Positions 34,724 to 43,650 of a stretch of DNA of 64,000 nt are shown piece by piece. The DNA is from Paenibacillus sp. FSL K6-1330 (GTDB lineage: Bacteria; Bacillota; Bacilli; Paenibacillales; Paenibacillaceae), in NCBI RefSeq assembly GCF_037976825.1, contig NZ_CP150269.1:1593501-1657500 (forward strand), read 5' to 3'. The stretch's first letter is position 1. The number at the start of each line of letters is the position of its first letter. The translations under genes and the position numbers were made by a program. The notes under the pieces are model-generated. The model saw only the letters and a list, made by a program, of their open reading frames with translations. It was not told the DNA's origin and did no database searches.

Positions 34724-35644
34724 TTGGCGCAGCTATCACGGATCGGCTATGTTCTGAGAAAACATAAAGCGTTGTACTTGCTGATGCTGCCCGGCATTTT
34801 GTACTACTTGATATTTAAGTACGCGCCGATGTACGGCATCATCATTGCCTTCCAGGACTATTCGATCGGCCGGGGTATTTTGGGAAGCCAGTTTGTCGGA
34901 TTCAAGCATTTGATTGAATTTTTCTACGTCACCCCCGATGCATGGAAGCTGATTCGCAACACGATCATGCTGAATGTGTATGATCTCCTGTTTCATTTTC
35001 CGGCGCCGATCATTCTGGCGATCCTGTTCCATGAGTTGAAGAGCAAATGGTTCAAACGGTTTGTGCAAAACATCAGCTATATGCCGCATTTCCTATCCAC
35101 CGTCGTGATCGCGGGCATTCTCGTGACCTTCCTGTCTCCCACCACGGGCGTGGTGAACCATCTGCTCGTCAAGCTGCTTGGCATCGAGCCGATCATGTTT
35201 CTGGGCATGCCTGAGTGGTTCCGGACGGTGTATGTGGGCTCCGAAATATGGCAGAAGGTGGGGTGGGGCACCATTCTCTATCTGGCTGCGATTGCCGGAA
35301 TCGATCCGACGCTGTATGAAGCGGCCAAGATGGATGGGGCGAACCGGTGGCAGCAGGTCAGACATATTACGTTCATCGGCATGGTGCCTGTCATGATTAT
35401 TCTGTTTGTACTATCGCTCGGTAATTTCATGGAGGCCAGCTTCGAGAAAATACTATTGATCTACAACACGATGAATTATGAAACCTCGGATGTCATTAAC
35501 ACCTTTGTGTACCGGCGGGGCATCCTCGATGCCGATTTCAGCTTCGCCACCGCGGTGGGCCTGTTCCAATCGGCGATTGGCTTCATTCTGGTCGTTGCGG
35601 CCAATCGGATCGTACGCAAATATTCGGAGACCAGCCTGTGGTAA
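34724..35644 (+). CDS. LplB-type ABC sugar transporter permease
   Basis: A 306-residue membrane permease of the oligosaccharide (CUT1) class. Typical features are the KALYLLMLPGILYYLIFKYAP first helix with PMYG, and the coupling loop ATLYEAAKMDGANRWQQ-like segment (here DPTLYEAAKMDGANRWQQV). TTG 34724 is chosen because GGAGGT lies 7 bp upstream and the protein then begins just before the first helix; an upstream in-frame ATG at 34688 has no such site. It is the first gene of the transporter operon. Confidence 0.9.
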   Translation: MAQLSRIGYVLRKHKALYLLMLPGILYYLIFKYAPMYGIIIAFQDYSIGRGILGSQFVGFKHLIEFFYVTPDAWKLIRNTIMLNVYDLLFHFPAPIILAILFHELKSKWFKRFVQNISYMPHFLSTVVIAGILVTFLSPTTGVVNHLLVKLLGIEPIMFLGMPEWFRTVYVGSEIWQKVGWGTILYLAAIAGIDPTLYEAAKMDGANRWQQVRHITFIGMVPVMIILFVLSLGNFMEASFEKILLIYNTMNYETSDVINTFVYRRGILDADFSFATAVGLFQSAIGFILVVAANRIVRKYSETSLW

Positions 35645-35656
35645 GGGAGGTGCGCG

Positions 35657-36517
35657 ATGAAAAAGCAGGAAAGCTTCGCCTCGAAGCTGTTTGACGTATT
35701 CAATGTATTGTTCATGATTGTGCTGATCATTGTAATGGCTTATCCGATGGTTTACGTATTCTCGGCTTCCATCAGCAACAATGCCATGGTCGCGAGTGGC
35801 GCCGTGCTGCTATGGCCGAAGAAGATCACGCTGATCGCTTACGAGCAGCTTATCTATAACCCGGATCTCTGGGTGAGTTATTGGAATACGATCCGTTATA
35901 CCTTCCTTCAGACGGTACTGACGCTGATTGCGACCTCCGCCATGGCATATCCGCTTGCGAAACGATGGCTGCCCGGCCGAAGAGTGATTCTGCTGATGGC
36001 GGCGTTCACACTACTGTTCAGCGGCGGCATGATTCCAACCTTCCTGATCGTTCAAAGGCTGGGGATGCTCGATACGATATGGGCGATCGTGCTCCCGTCA
36101 CTGATCAGCACATGGTATCTGTTTATCATGCGGACATTCTTCGAGGCGCTGCCGGAGGAGCTTGAGGACGCGGCTGCCATCGACGGATGCGGGTCCATGC
36201 AGATTCTGGTGCGGATCGTGCTGCCTTTATCCGTACCGGTGATGGTCACGATCGGCCTGTTCACGGCCGTGAATCAATGGAACTCTTTTTTCAGCGCTTT
36301 GATCTATCTGAATGACCGGGAGATGTACCCGCTGCAGATTATGATGCGCAACATCCTGATCGCCGGTACGAATGTGCAGGGCGAGGGAGACCTGACACAT
36401 CTGGAGACGTTGAAATACGCCATGATCATGATCGGTACGCTGCCGATCCTATGCGTCTATCCGTTTATCCACAAATATTTTGTACAGGGCACGATGATTG
36501 GCGGCATTAAGGGGTAG
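35657..36517 (+). CDS. YtcP-type ABC sugar transporter permease
   Basis: A 286-residue partner permease (MalG-like). It has six hydrophobic helices and the EAA loop PEELEDAAAIDGCGSMQILVRI. Partner of the LplB-type permease 13 bp upstream, with GGGAGGTG before the ATG. As for many of this class, no ATPase gene is nearby; a shared MsmX-type ATPase elsewhere in the genome would be needed. Confidence 0.92.
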   Translation: MKKQESFASKLFDVFNVLFMIVLIIVMAYPMVYVFSASISNNAMVASGAVLLWPKKITLIAYEQLIYNPDLWVSYWNTIRYTFLQTVLTLIATSAMAYPLAKRWLPGRRVILLMAAFTLLFSGGMIPTFLIVQRLGMLDTIWAIVLPSLISTWYLFIMRTFFEALPEELEDAAAIDGCGSMQILVRIVLPLSVPVMVTIGLFTAVNQWNSFFSALIYLNDREMYPLQIMMRNILIAGTNVQGEGDLTHLETLKYAMIMIGTLPILCVYPFIHKYFVQGTMIGGIKG

Positions 36518-36576
36518 TTATGGATTTCAAGCAAATCCGTCTCTATACGTTGTGAAGATAAAAGGGAGGTTAGGGA

Positions 36577-38127
36577 ATGAGGAGAAAGGGGTTCAGAACT
36601 GCGCTTGCCATGATCCTGCTCAGCGCGATGCTGGTTGCGGGATGCTCCGGCGGGGGCAAGGATGATTCGGGAACGTTAAGTCCTGACAAACCGGTTACTT
36701 TTTCTTGGCTGGTATACGACCGGGTCGAGGGAAAGGTTCGGGATGACTGGGAGATTTTCAAAGAGATCGAGGCGAAGACGGGCGTCAAAGTGAAGTTCCA
36801 GATCGTGAGCCAGGAGGGGCTTGAGGAGAAGAGGCAGATCATGATTGCCACAAATACCGCCACGGATTTTATCCAGGTGCCGACGCAGGACGGCAGGGAG
36901 CATGGACCGGAGAAGGTGTTCCTGAATCTCAATGATTACTTGGATCGGGCGCCGAATCTGAAAGCCTTTTACGACAAATATCCTGAGGCCAAGGCGCTGG
37001 CAACGGGCACGGACGGAGGCTTGTACACCGTACCCGTGTTGGAAGGGGATGCGGAGGGCAAGGGCTTCAACTTTATCTGGTATGCCCGCAAGGATATCAT
37101 GGATCAGCATGGGATAAAGGCACCGACCACCGTGGACGAATTTTATCAGTATCTGAAAACATTGAAAGAGAAGGTTCCGGATTCCTATCCGCTCATATCC
37201 AACGCCATCGTTGGCGATACAGGGCTGTATACGACCTTCGGGCGTATATTCACGGGGATCAGCGGTTTCTACAATCTGGATCCGACCACGGATCAATACG
37301 CGTTTGCCCCATATCATGAGAATTATCAGGATATGTTGGTCTATCTGAATAAGCTGTATGCGGAAAAATTGCTGGATCCGGAATTCTCGCTGCTGACGCA
37401 AGCGCAGTGGGAGGAGCGAATACTAACCGGCAAATCCTTGGTGACGTTTTTCTGGAAGGCGGACCTGGAGTCGCTCGTAGCGAAGGCGAGGGGGGCTGGT
37501 ACGGCCGAGTATGAACTCGACGCGATTCCTTCCTTTGCCGCCGAAGGGATCAAGAACTATCAGTTTTCCCGTCCGGTCGTTGGCACTGTCGGTCGAGCGA
37601 TATCGGCCAAAGTGAAGGATAAAGAGCGTGCCGTTCAATTCCTTGATTATTTGGTCAGCGAAGAGGGAACGAATTATCTGTCCCTGGGAATCGAAGGCAA
37701 AACGTATACGATGGAGGACGGTAAAGCGGTATATAACAAGGAATTTGGCGAGTCTCCGTTTAATGCGCTGCGCAAGGACTGGGGCGTATGGTATGACCTG
37801 ATCACGCTGAATAACGCTAAATCCCGTGAAGTATGGGAGCGTGGTTTAAGCGAGAAGAGCAAGGATATCAATGCCCGGTACGAGCAGTACATTGTCCCGG
37901 CACCGAAACAGATCGTCAAGACGGAAGAGGAGCTGGAGCTCGAGAAATCGAAGCTGAACAATCTGAACAAATTCCTTGAGCAAAAGGTGACGGAGTTCGT
38001 GACCGGCAAAACCCCGATTAACGACACCACCTATCAGCAATTTATTGACCAGGCCAAGAAACTCGGCTCCGATGAACTCCTTACTATGTACAACACCGCC
38101 TACACGCGCACGTACGGCGGTAAGTAA
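36577..38127 (+). CDS. ABC transporter substrate-binding lipoprotein, family 1 (LplA/YtcQ type)
   Basis: A 516-residue lipoprotein (lipobox VAGC, Cys23), solute receptor for the two permeases upstream. The segments WEIFKEIEAKTGVKVKFQIV, ATDFIQVPTQDGREHGPEKV and ISAKVKDKERAVQFLDYLVS are typical of the large binding proteins that accompany LplB/YtcP. AGGGAGG precedes the ATG, 59 bp after the permease stop. The ligand is probably an oligosaccharide, but the amidohydrolase and Rieske genes that follow leave open another compound. Confidence 0.9.
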   Translation: MRRKGFRTALAMILLSAMLVAGCSGGGKDDSGTLSPDKPVTFSWLVYDRVEGKVRDDWEIFKEIEAKTGVKVKFQIVSQEGLEEKRQIMIATNTATDFIQVPTQDGREHGPEKVFLNLNDYLDRAPNLKAFYDKYPEAKALATGTDGGLYTVPVLEGDAEGKGFNFIWYARKDIMDQHGIKAPTTVDEFYQYLKTLKEKVPDSYPLISNAIVGDTGLYTTFGRIFTGISGFYNLDPTTDQYAFAPYHENYQDMLVYLNKLYAEKLLDPEFSLLTQAQWEERILTGKSLVTFFWKADLESLVAKARGAGTAEYELDAIPSFAAEGIKNYQFSRPVVGTVGRAISAKVKDKERAVQFLDYLVSEEGTNYLSLGIEGKTYTMEDGKAVYNKEFGESPFNALRKDWGVWYDLITLNNAKSREVWERGLSEKSKDINARYEQYIVPAPKQIVKTEEELELEKSKLNNLNKFLEQKVTEFVTGKTPINDTTYQQFIDQAKKLGSDELLTMYNTAYTRTYGGK

Positions 38128-38156
38128 TTACTTATGGAGATTGGAGGAATCAGGCA

Positions 38157-39212
38157 ATGGACGATATGAAAATTATCGACGTCGACGTTCATAACGAGCA
38201 GGACGACAGGGCGCTGCTTCCATATTTGCAGGAGCCCTGGCGCTCCCGGGTAGCCGCATCTGGCATCGGTTATGCAGGCTCAGGGTATTACTCGCCAATC
38301 GGCGTGATGAAAAAGGACTCGATCCCTCCGGGGGGTGGCAAAGCCGGTTCCGACCCCGATTATATGATCAAGCAGCTGATCGAGGGCTATAATCTGGACT
38401 ACGCCGTGTTGACGGGCGTTGTCTACAACATCTCTTCCACCCATGATCCGGATTATGCAGCCGCGATATGCTCGGCCTATAACGATTATCTGATCGCCGA
38501 GTGGCTCGGCAAACATAAAGCATTCAAAGGCGCAATGGCGGTAGCGACTCAGGACCCTTTGCTGGCGGCACGCGAGATCGACCGGATCGGCGGCCATCCG
38601 GATATCGTGGAGGTGATGATCTCCAGCGCGGCGCGTTCGCCGCTGGGTCAGCGTCATTATCACCCGATCTACGAAGCAGCGGAGCGCAAGGGTCTCCCAA
38701 TCGGGATCCATCCGGGAGCGGAAGGCGGCGGGAGCTCGACGGCTCCCACCGCGGCCGGCTACCCGACCCGCTACATTGAGTGGCACACCTGCCTCTCCCA
38801 GATGTTCATGGCGCATCTGGTGAGCATGGTATGCGAGGGCGTATTCGTGAAGTACCCGAACCTGAAGGTCGTTCTGGTTGAAGGCGGAGTGGCTTGGCTG
38901 CCGGGCCTGATGTGGCGGCTGGACAAAAATTACAAGGCGCTGCGCGCAACCGTGCCCTGGCTGACGAGAATGCCGAGCGAATACATCCGGGATCATTGCT
39001 ACTTATCCACGCAGCCGATTGAGGAGCCCGACAATCCGCAGCATCTCATCGATCTCTTCAACATGATCGATGCCGAGAACATGCTGCTCTACTCCAGCGA
39101 CTACCCGCATTGGGACTTCGACTCGCCAAGCCATATTTTGCGGGGGCTGAAGCCGGAGGCCCGGCGGAAGATTTTTTACGAGAATGCGAAGCAGCTGTAC
39201 AGATTGGATTGA
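38157..39212 (+). CDS. amidohydrolase-family (ACMSD/Amidohydro_2-like) metal enzyme
   Basis: A 351-residue TIM-barrel enzyme of PF04909 type. It opens with I-I-D-V-D-V-H (metal-binding DxH, Asp10/His12), has the GLPIGIHPGAEG strand with the second His, and YSSDYPHWDFDSP with the catalytic Asp near the C-terminus. Family members hydrolyse lactones or decarboxylate aromatic or related acids. It follows the binding-protein gene by 29 bp with TTGGAGGA before the ATG, so it belongs to the transporter operon and may process the imported compound. Substrate is unknown. Confidence 0.88.
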   Translation: MDDMKIIDVDVHNEQDDRALLPYLQEPWRSRVAASGIGYAGSGYYSPIGVMKKDSIPPGGGKAGSDPDYMIKQLIEGYNLDYAVLTGVVYNISSTHDPDYAAAICSAYNDYLIAEWLGKHKAFKGAMAVATQDPLLAAREIDRIGGHPDIVEVMISSAARSPLGQRHYHPIYEAAERKGLPIGIHPGAEGGGSSTAPTAAGYPTRYIEWHTCLSQMFMAHLVSMVCEGVFVKYPNLKVVLVEGGVAWLPGLMWRLDKNYKALRATVPWLTRMPSEYIRDHCYLSTQPIEEPDNPQHLIDLFNMIDAENMLLYSSDYPHWDFDSPSHILRGLKPEARRKIFYENAKQLYRLD

Positions 39213-39239
39213 GCGGATGGATGATGAACGTAGAGCCAA

Positions 39240-39385
39240 TTTGATGAAACTAACTTGCATGATCGAAGTTAGCTCGCATGGTCGAAACTAGCTCGCATGA
39301 TCGAAGCAAGTTTGCATGATCGAAGCTAGCTCGCATGAACGAAACCAGCCTACTAGATGAGATTAGCTTGCTAGATTGAAACTGG
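39240..39385. repeat. tandem array of about seven 19-bp units
   Basis: From 39254 five clear units follow: CTTGCATGATCGAAGTTAG, CTCGCATGGTCGAAACTAG, CTCGCATGATCGAAGCAAG, TTTGCATGATCGAAGCTAG, CTCGCATGAACGAAACCAG. Two degenerate units come after and a partial one before. There are no unique spacers, so it is not a CRISPR array. The rest of the 435-bp gap (39386-39647) shows no gene or terminator. Confidence 0.85.
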
Positions 39386-39647
39386 TCAACGATGAACGTC
39401 AATAACTGGCAACTTTTTTACTGAGCAGGAGTAGGTTATGAACTCGATGATTTGGACTGCTGGATAGAATACCTTAGCTAAATTGAGCCATTGGATTAAT
39501 TAATATGATAGGGAGTGGCCGGGCAGATAGGGTAACTCGACAACCGGGATTAATGAATTTGACTGGAGTCAACTAAGGTACTCTGGATGAATAGCACGCG
39601 GTGAAAGACAAACAACGAACTGGGCGCACAGGCAAGGAGGTGCATGA

Positions 39648-40007
39648 ATGGGAGTACATTACGTGCTGGCGGAGGAGGACATACCGGAGGGCGGACACCA
39701 GGTCGTAAACATTGAGGGACGCGAAATTGGAATCTATCGGATCAACGGCGAGTTTCATGCGATTCTCAACTACTGTCCGCATCAGGGGGCGCCGATCTGC
39801 GCAGGACTGGTCTCCGGTACGACGCTTCCTTCGGAGGTATACGACTACGAATACGGCCGGACAGGCGAGATCGTCCGCTGTCCCTGGCATGGCTGGGAGT
39901 TTGACCTGCAGACCGGCAAGTCGCTGTTCAGCGACCGCATCCGGGTGAAGAAGTATAAGGTAGAGATACATGAGGGCAAGATCGGGGTGGTGATGGGGAG
40001 GAAGTAG
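39648..40007 (+). CDS. Rieske [2Fe-2S] ferredoxin-like protein
   Basis: A 119-residue single Rieske domain. The cluster ligands are seen as CPHQGAP (Cys, His) and CPWHGWEF (Cys, His). No oxygenase alpha-subunit domain is present, so it would act as an electron carrier, or be the ferredoxin of an oxygenase encoded elsewhere. CAAGGAGGTG is 8 bp before the ATG. The same-strand amidohydrolase gene is 435 bp upstream, across a tandem repeat, and may be related by function. Confidence 0.9.
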   Translation: MGVHYVLAEEDIPEGGHQVVNIEGREIGIYRINGEFHAILNYCPHQGAPICAGLVSGTTLPSEVYDYEYGRTGEIVRCPWHGWEFDLQTGKSLFSDRIRVKKYKVEIHEGKIGVVMGRK

Positions 40008-40080
40008 GTGGGGAGTTGAAAGAGTATCATTAAGGACAGAGGGACTCCATCCAATGTGAACAGACGTGGGGCCGTCGAGC

Positions 40081-40136
40081 ATTGGATACTTGTTGGATGC
40101 AGGTGACGATTGGATACTTGATGGATGCAGGTGACG
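40081..40136. repeat. 28-bp tandem duplication
   Basis: Two consecutive 28-bp units (ATTGGATACTTG, then T/A, then TGGATGCAGGTGACG) differ at one base. Confidence 0.8.
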
Positions 40137-40210
40137 ATCAAGGCACATTCGTTGGGAGTTGGGTATAACGAGATGTCGCTATTACATTGGTGTGGCATTG
40201 AGATATAATC

Positions 40211-41381
40211 GGATGTGGCAAATTACCTGGCCTGCTCCTGGTTATTGTGACCTTGCGCCACTTCCTGGGATTACTTAATGGGAAACTGCAGGTTTCATTG
40301 CCAAATCATGGGCGCTCAAGGTACTTGTGTCAGCTTTTAACGGACTCTAGATCCGTTATTTTAAGATCACAACCCGATTATTTACAAAGTACCGGACTCC
40401 AGATCCGCTATTGTGCGAATTACGGGTGCCAATACCAATAAAGACAGCAAATAAGGTCCTCTGGGTCCGCTAAAGTTACCAAAAGGGTTGTTTTGGACAA
40501 AATAAGGTATTCTGTGTCCGTTAGGAAGTCTTCACGACGAATAAGAGGACTTTCGGACATATTAAATGATATGGCGATCATATTTTGGGCGTCCGGTTAA
40601 GGCGGATGTGGCAAATTACCTGGCCTGCTCCTGGTTATTGTGACCTTGCGCCACTCCTTGGGATTACTTAATGGGAAACTGCAGGTTTCTTTGCCAACCA
40701 TGGGCGCTCAAGGTACTTGTGTCAGCTGTTAACGGACCCTAGATCCGTTATTTAAGTCCAAAACTACGTTTTTTTACAAAGTACCGGACTCCAGATCCGC
40801 TATTGTGCGAATTACGGGTGCCAATACCAATAAAGACAGCAAATAAGGTCCTCTGGGTCCGCTAAAGTTACCAAAAGGGCTGTTTTGGACAAAATAAGGT
40901 ATTCTGTGTCCATTAGGAAGTCTTCACGACGAATAAGAGGACTTTCGGACATATTAAATGATATGGCGATCGTATTTTGGGCGTCCGGTTAAGGCGGATG
41001 TGGCAAATTACCTGGCCTGCTCCTGGTTATTGTGACCTTGCGCCACTTCTTGGGATTACTTAATGGGAAACTGCAGGTTTCATTGCCAACCATGGGCGCT
41101 CAAGGTACTTGTGTCAGCTTTTAACGGACTCTAGATCCGTTATTTAAGATCACAACCCGATTATTTACAAAGTACCGGACTCCAGATCCGCTATTGTGCG
41201 AATTACGGGTGCCAATACCAATAAAGACAGCAAATAAGGTCCTCTGGGTCCGCTAAAGTTACCAAAAGGGTCGTTTTGGACAAAATAAGGTATTCTGTGT
41301 CCGTTAGGAAGTCTTCACGACGAATAAGAGGACTTTCGGACATATTAAATGATATGGCGATCATATACCGTCCGGTTCACA
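40211..41381. repeat. three tandem copies of a ~392-bp non-coding unit
   Basis: Near-identical units start at 40211, 40604 and 40996 with GGATGTGGCAAATTACCTGG; the spacing is 393 and 392 bp. Copy 3 ends near 41381, where a few bases (TTTGGG) of the junction are missing. Copies 1 and 3 are closest; copy 2 differs near 40740-40775. Each unit holds four to five ~20-bp imperfect palindromes, such as AACGGACTCTAGATCCGTT. No open frame has a ribosome-binding site. The whole 40008-41567 gap has no other gene. Confidence 0.9.
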
Positions 41382-41467
41382 GGTGAATTTCTACTCATTG
41401 CCCTATCAGTCTGAGCGGGGGACAGGTAAGGTGCGTGATCCGGGGCATGCTTGGATGGCTATCGACT

Positions 41468-41516
41468 GAAAAAAAGAGCGAGTATGGTGGGAATGAGTCC
41501 CACACACTCGCTCTTT
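41468..41516 (-). terminator. strong bidirectional terminator after the chromate transporter genes
   Basis: AAGAGCGAGT..GTGGGA and TCCCAC..ACTCGCTCTT form a stem of about 17 bp. Flanking A7 gives the T-run on the minus strand, where the operon ends at 41568. Confidence 0.88.
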
Positions 41517-41567
41517 TAGTCATGGCGATTATCCCGAACGGGTTATAGTTGTTCTATACAATCCCCC

Positions 41568-42110
41568 TCACACCACCTGCGACAACACCAATCCCCCGTA
41601 AGCAAACGCGGCCAGGATTACCAGCGCTGGGTGGATCTTGCGGATGTTCATGGCCCAGAAGGCGATGGCGGCGATGCCGAGGGATTGCAGAAGGCCGATG
41701 GAGATGACCGAGCTTTTGCCCATCTGCCAGGTCAGGGTCAGCATCATGATGGCGATGACCGGCTGAACTAACAGGGTCATGCCTTTGACGACTGGCGACG
41801 TACGGTATTTCTGCAGCAGATTCAAGAGCCAGATGAGAGCTACCGCCGAAGGAATAACCGTAGCCGCGAGGGCAAGGGTCATGCCCATCCAGCCGGATAC
41901 GTCGTACCCGACAAAAGCGGCGATTTTGGTGGCGATCGGCCCGGGAAGCGCGTTGCCAAGGGCCAGCATGTTGGAGAACTCCGGATCGGTCAGCCATCCG
42001 TGATTCGTGACGATCTCCTTGTACATGAGCGGGATGGAAGCGGGACCGCCGCCATAACCGAGCACGTTGGAGACGAAAAAGCTGATCAGCAGCTGAAGCC
42101 ATTCTTCCAT
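41568..42110 (-). CDS. chromate transporter, second half-size subunit
   Basis: A 180-residue membrane protein with one CHR domain. The signature GYGGGPASIPLM lies near residue 19, and NALPGPIATKIAAFVGY near residue 52. Half-size CHR proteins come in pairs that act together as a chromate (or sulfate-like anion) exporter. It overlaps the preceding CHR gene by one base (TAATG), so the two are translationally coupled. Confidence 0.9.
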   Translation of the reverse strand: MEEWLQLLISFFVSNVLGYGGGPASIPLMYKEIVTNHGWLTDPEFSNMLALGNALPGPIATKIAAFVGYDVSGWMGMTLALAATVIPSAVALIWLLNLLQKYRTSPVVKGMTLLVQPVIAIMMLTLTWQMGKSSVISIGLLQSLGIAAIAFWAMNIRKIHPALVILAAFAYGGLVLSQVV

Positions 42111-42706
42111 TAGGCGGACCCCTCCTTATCCTGTCTTTGTTTTTTTAATTTGGCTACGGTTTTGAAATGTACGGTGCCGTAGGCAAGGAACAGTATAATG
42201 ACAATGGCCGGATGAATCTGGAAACTCTCCAGCAGAAGAAACGATACTGCGAAAAATCCGATCCCGGCGTAGATGCCGAGCCCCTTTACAGCCTTCTCGC
42301 CGAATTCGTAAGCCATCGTTCCCAGCATCACGGCAATGACCGGCGTAACGCCGGCAATCATGCCTGCCACCACTTTGGAGCTGCTAAGGAACGTCACCGC
42401 CGACAACAGCGCGATCATCGCAATACAGGTCGGAAGGATATGCGCGAGAATGGCAACTATGGCGCCAAGCACCCCTTTTTCCCGGTAACCGAGATAGGCG
42501 GCCATCTTCGTGGCGATGGGACCCGGAAGCGCGTTGGCTAACGCGAGCACCTCCCCGAATTCATCGTCGCTGAGCCAGTTGTAACGAACGACGGCCTCGT
42601 GACGGATCAACGGAATAACTGAAGGACCGCCGCCGTAGCCGAGTATTCCGGTTCGGAACATTCCGAACGTTAATTCCATGTATGGGTTGCTAGTTTTATC
42701 AGGCAA
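42110..42706 (-). CDS. chromate transporter, first half-size subunit
   Basis: A 198-residue CHR-domain membrane protein, partner of the 180-residue protein that follows. The signatures GYGGGPSVIPLIRHEAV and NALPGPIATKMAAYLGY are seen. The start is TTG at 42706 with AAAGGA about 9 bp upstream. It follows an Lrp-type regulator gene by 26 bp, which suggests that the regulator controls this operon. Confidence 0.9.
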   Translation of the reverse strand: MPDKTSNPYMELTFGMFRTGILGYGGGPSVIPLIRHEAVVRYNWLSDDEFGEVLALANALPGPIATKMAAYLGYREKGVLGAIVAILAHILPTCIAMIALLSAVTFLSSSKVVAGMIAGVTPVIAVMLGTMAYEFGEKAVKGLGIYAGIGFFAVSFLLLESFQIHPAIVIILFLAYGTVHFKTVAKLKKQRQDKEGSA

Positions 42707-42732
42707 GGTATGAGTCCTTTCTGTTGTAAGAG

Positions 42733-43215
42733 TTAAAGTCGGATGCCCATTCGGCTTTTATAACGCTTGATTAAGATCTGCGTATCCACACTTGTAATGC
42801 CCGGGAGCGGGTAAAGCTTCTCATTTAAAAACATTTCCATTTCCTTATGATCGGTAAATAGTCCGTGCATATGCAGCTTGCTGGGACCGGTCATATGATA
42901 CAGACTTGTTACATACGGCTCGTTCTCCAATGTGTCCGCTACCTGCTGTAGATGTTTGGGTTCGACCTCCACATTGAAAAAAGCAGACACCGAAATCCCC
43001 ACTTTCTCCGGATTAATGACCGCCGCGAACCGTTCAATGACGCCGTCATCGATTAGGGCGTTGACCCTAGCCTGTACGGCAACGCGGGACAACCCAATCT
43101 CCTTAGCCAAATCCGTGTACGAGATTCGCCCGTTCTTGCCGAGGATCGCAATGATTTTGCGGTCCGTATCATCAATCAGGGGAGGCCCGTTTTCACCGGA
43201 AGAATGAATATTCAT
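42733..43215 (-). CDS. Lrp/AsnC-family transcriptional regulator
   Basis: A 160-residue regulator. The N-terminal helix-turn-helix ([16 protein letters not shown], then [20 protein letters not shown]) is followed by the AsnC ligand-binding (RAM-like) domain. AAGGAG lies before the ATG. It is the first gene of the chromate-transporter operon. A role as local regulator is inferred from position. Confidence 0.9.
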   Translation of the reverse strand: MNIHSSGENGPPLIDDTDRKIIAILGKNGRISYTDLAKEIGLSRVAVQARVNALIDDGVIERFAAVINPEKVGISVSAFFNVEVEPKHLQQVADTLENEPYVTSLYHMTGPSKLHMHGLFTDHKEMEMFLNEKLYPLPGITSVDTQILIKRYKSRMGIRL

Positions 43216-43452
43216 GGGCTGCAGCTCCTTTGGTTTTACTTATATGTAAGAGTTAGCCGACATAATTATTACAAAACGTAATTAAAATGAAGGTTATACT
43301 TGCGATACGTTTAAATATATAAGCAATTTATAATATTTTCAATCTGATTTGCAAAGTTTGAAACTTTTTGTCCGCTTTTCAAGTCTAAGACTATGGATAG
43401 AAAAAGATAGATTTGATTTATTTGGATCTACAACCACTTTTAATCCGTTAAA

Positions 43453-43515
43453 AAAAATCTGGGGGCATTAGGGGATCGGAAGAATAATCCGCATGCGTAG
43501 TGCTGAAAGGGCTAA
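43453..43515. repeat. dispersed intergenic repeat, family A (shorter, decayed copy)
   Basis: AAATCTGGGGGCA, then GGATCGGAAGAATAATCCGC and ATGCG align with 416-460. The left hairpin arm is not kept. The 43216-43650 gap is otherwise AT-rich without a gene; the ribosome-binding site GGAAAGG of the next gene is at its end. Confidence 0.5.
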
Positions 43516-43650
43516 CTGGTTAGAATCCATTATGTAATTCTATTAAATGGTTCATTTTATAGAATTACCCTTTTATATCAAATTATGATAGGATAAACGT
43601 GGTAAATAACTAGCTTCTTAGAAGTTCTTATTTGGAAAGGCGGCATCGAT

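Noticed and set aside
39240..39385. CRISPR array
   Set aside because: The 19-bp units are directly joined with no unique spacers, and no cas genes are present.
39573..40148. 191-codon minus-strand open frame
   Set aside because: It is antisense to the Rieske gene, without family motifs.
40247..40441. 64-codon open frame in the 392-bp unit
   Set aside because: It has no ribosome-binding site, and its reading depends on palindromic repeat sequence; the unit behaves as non-coding DNA.
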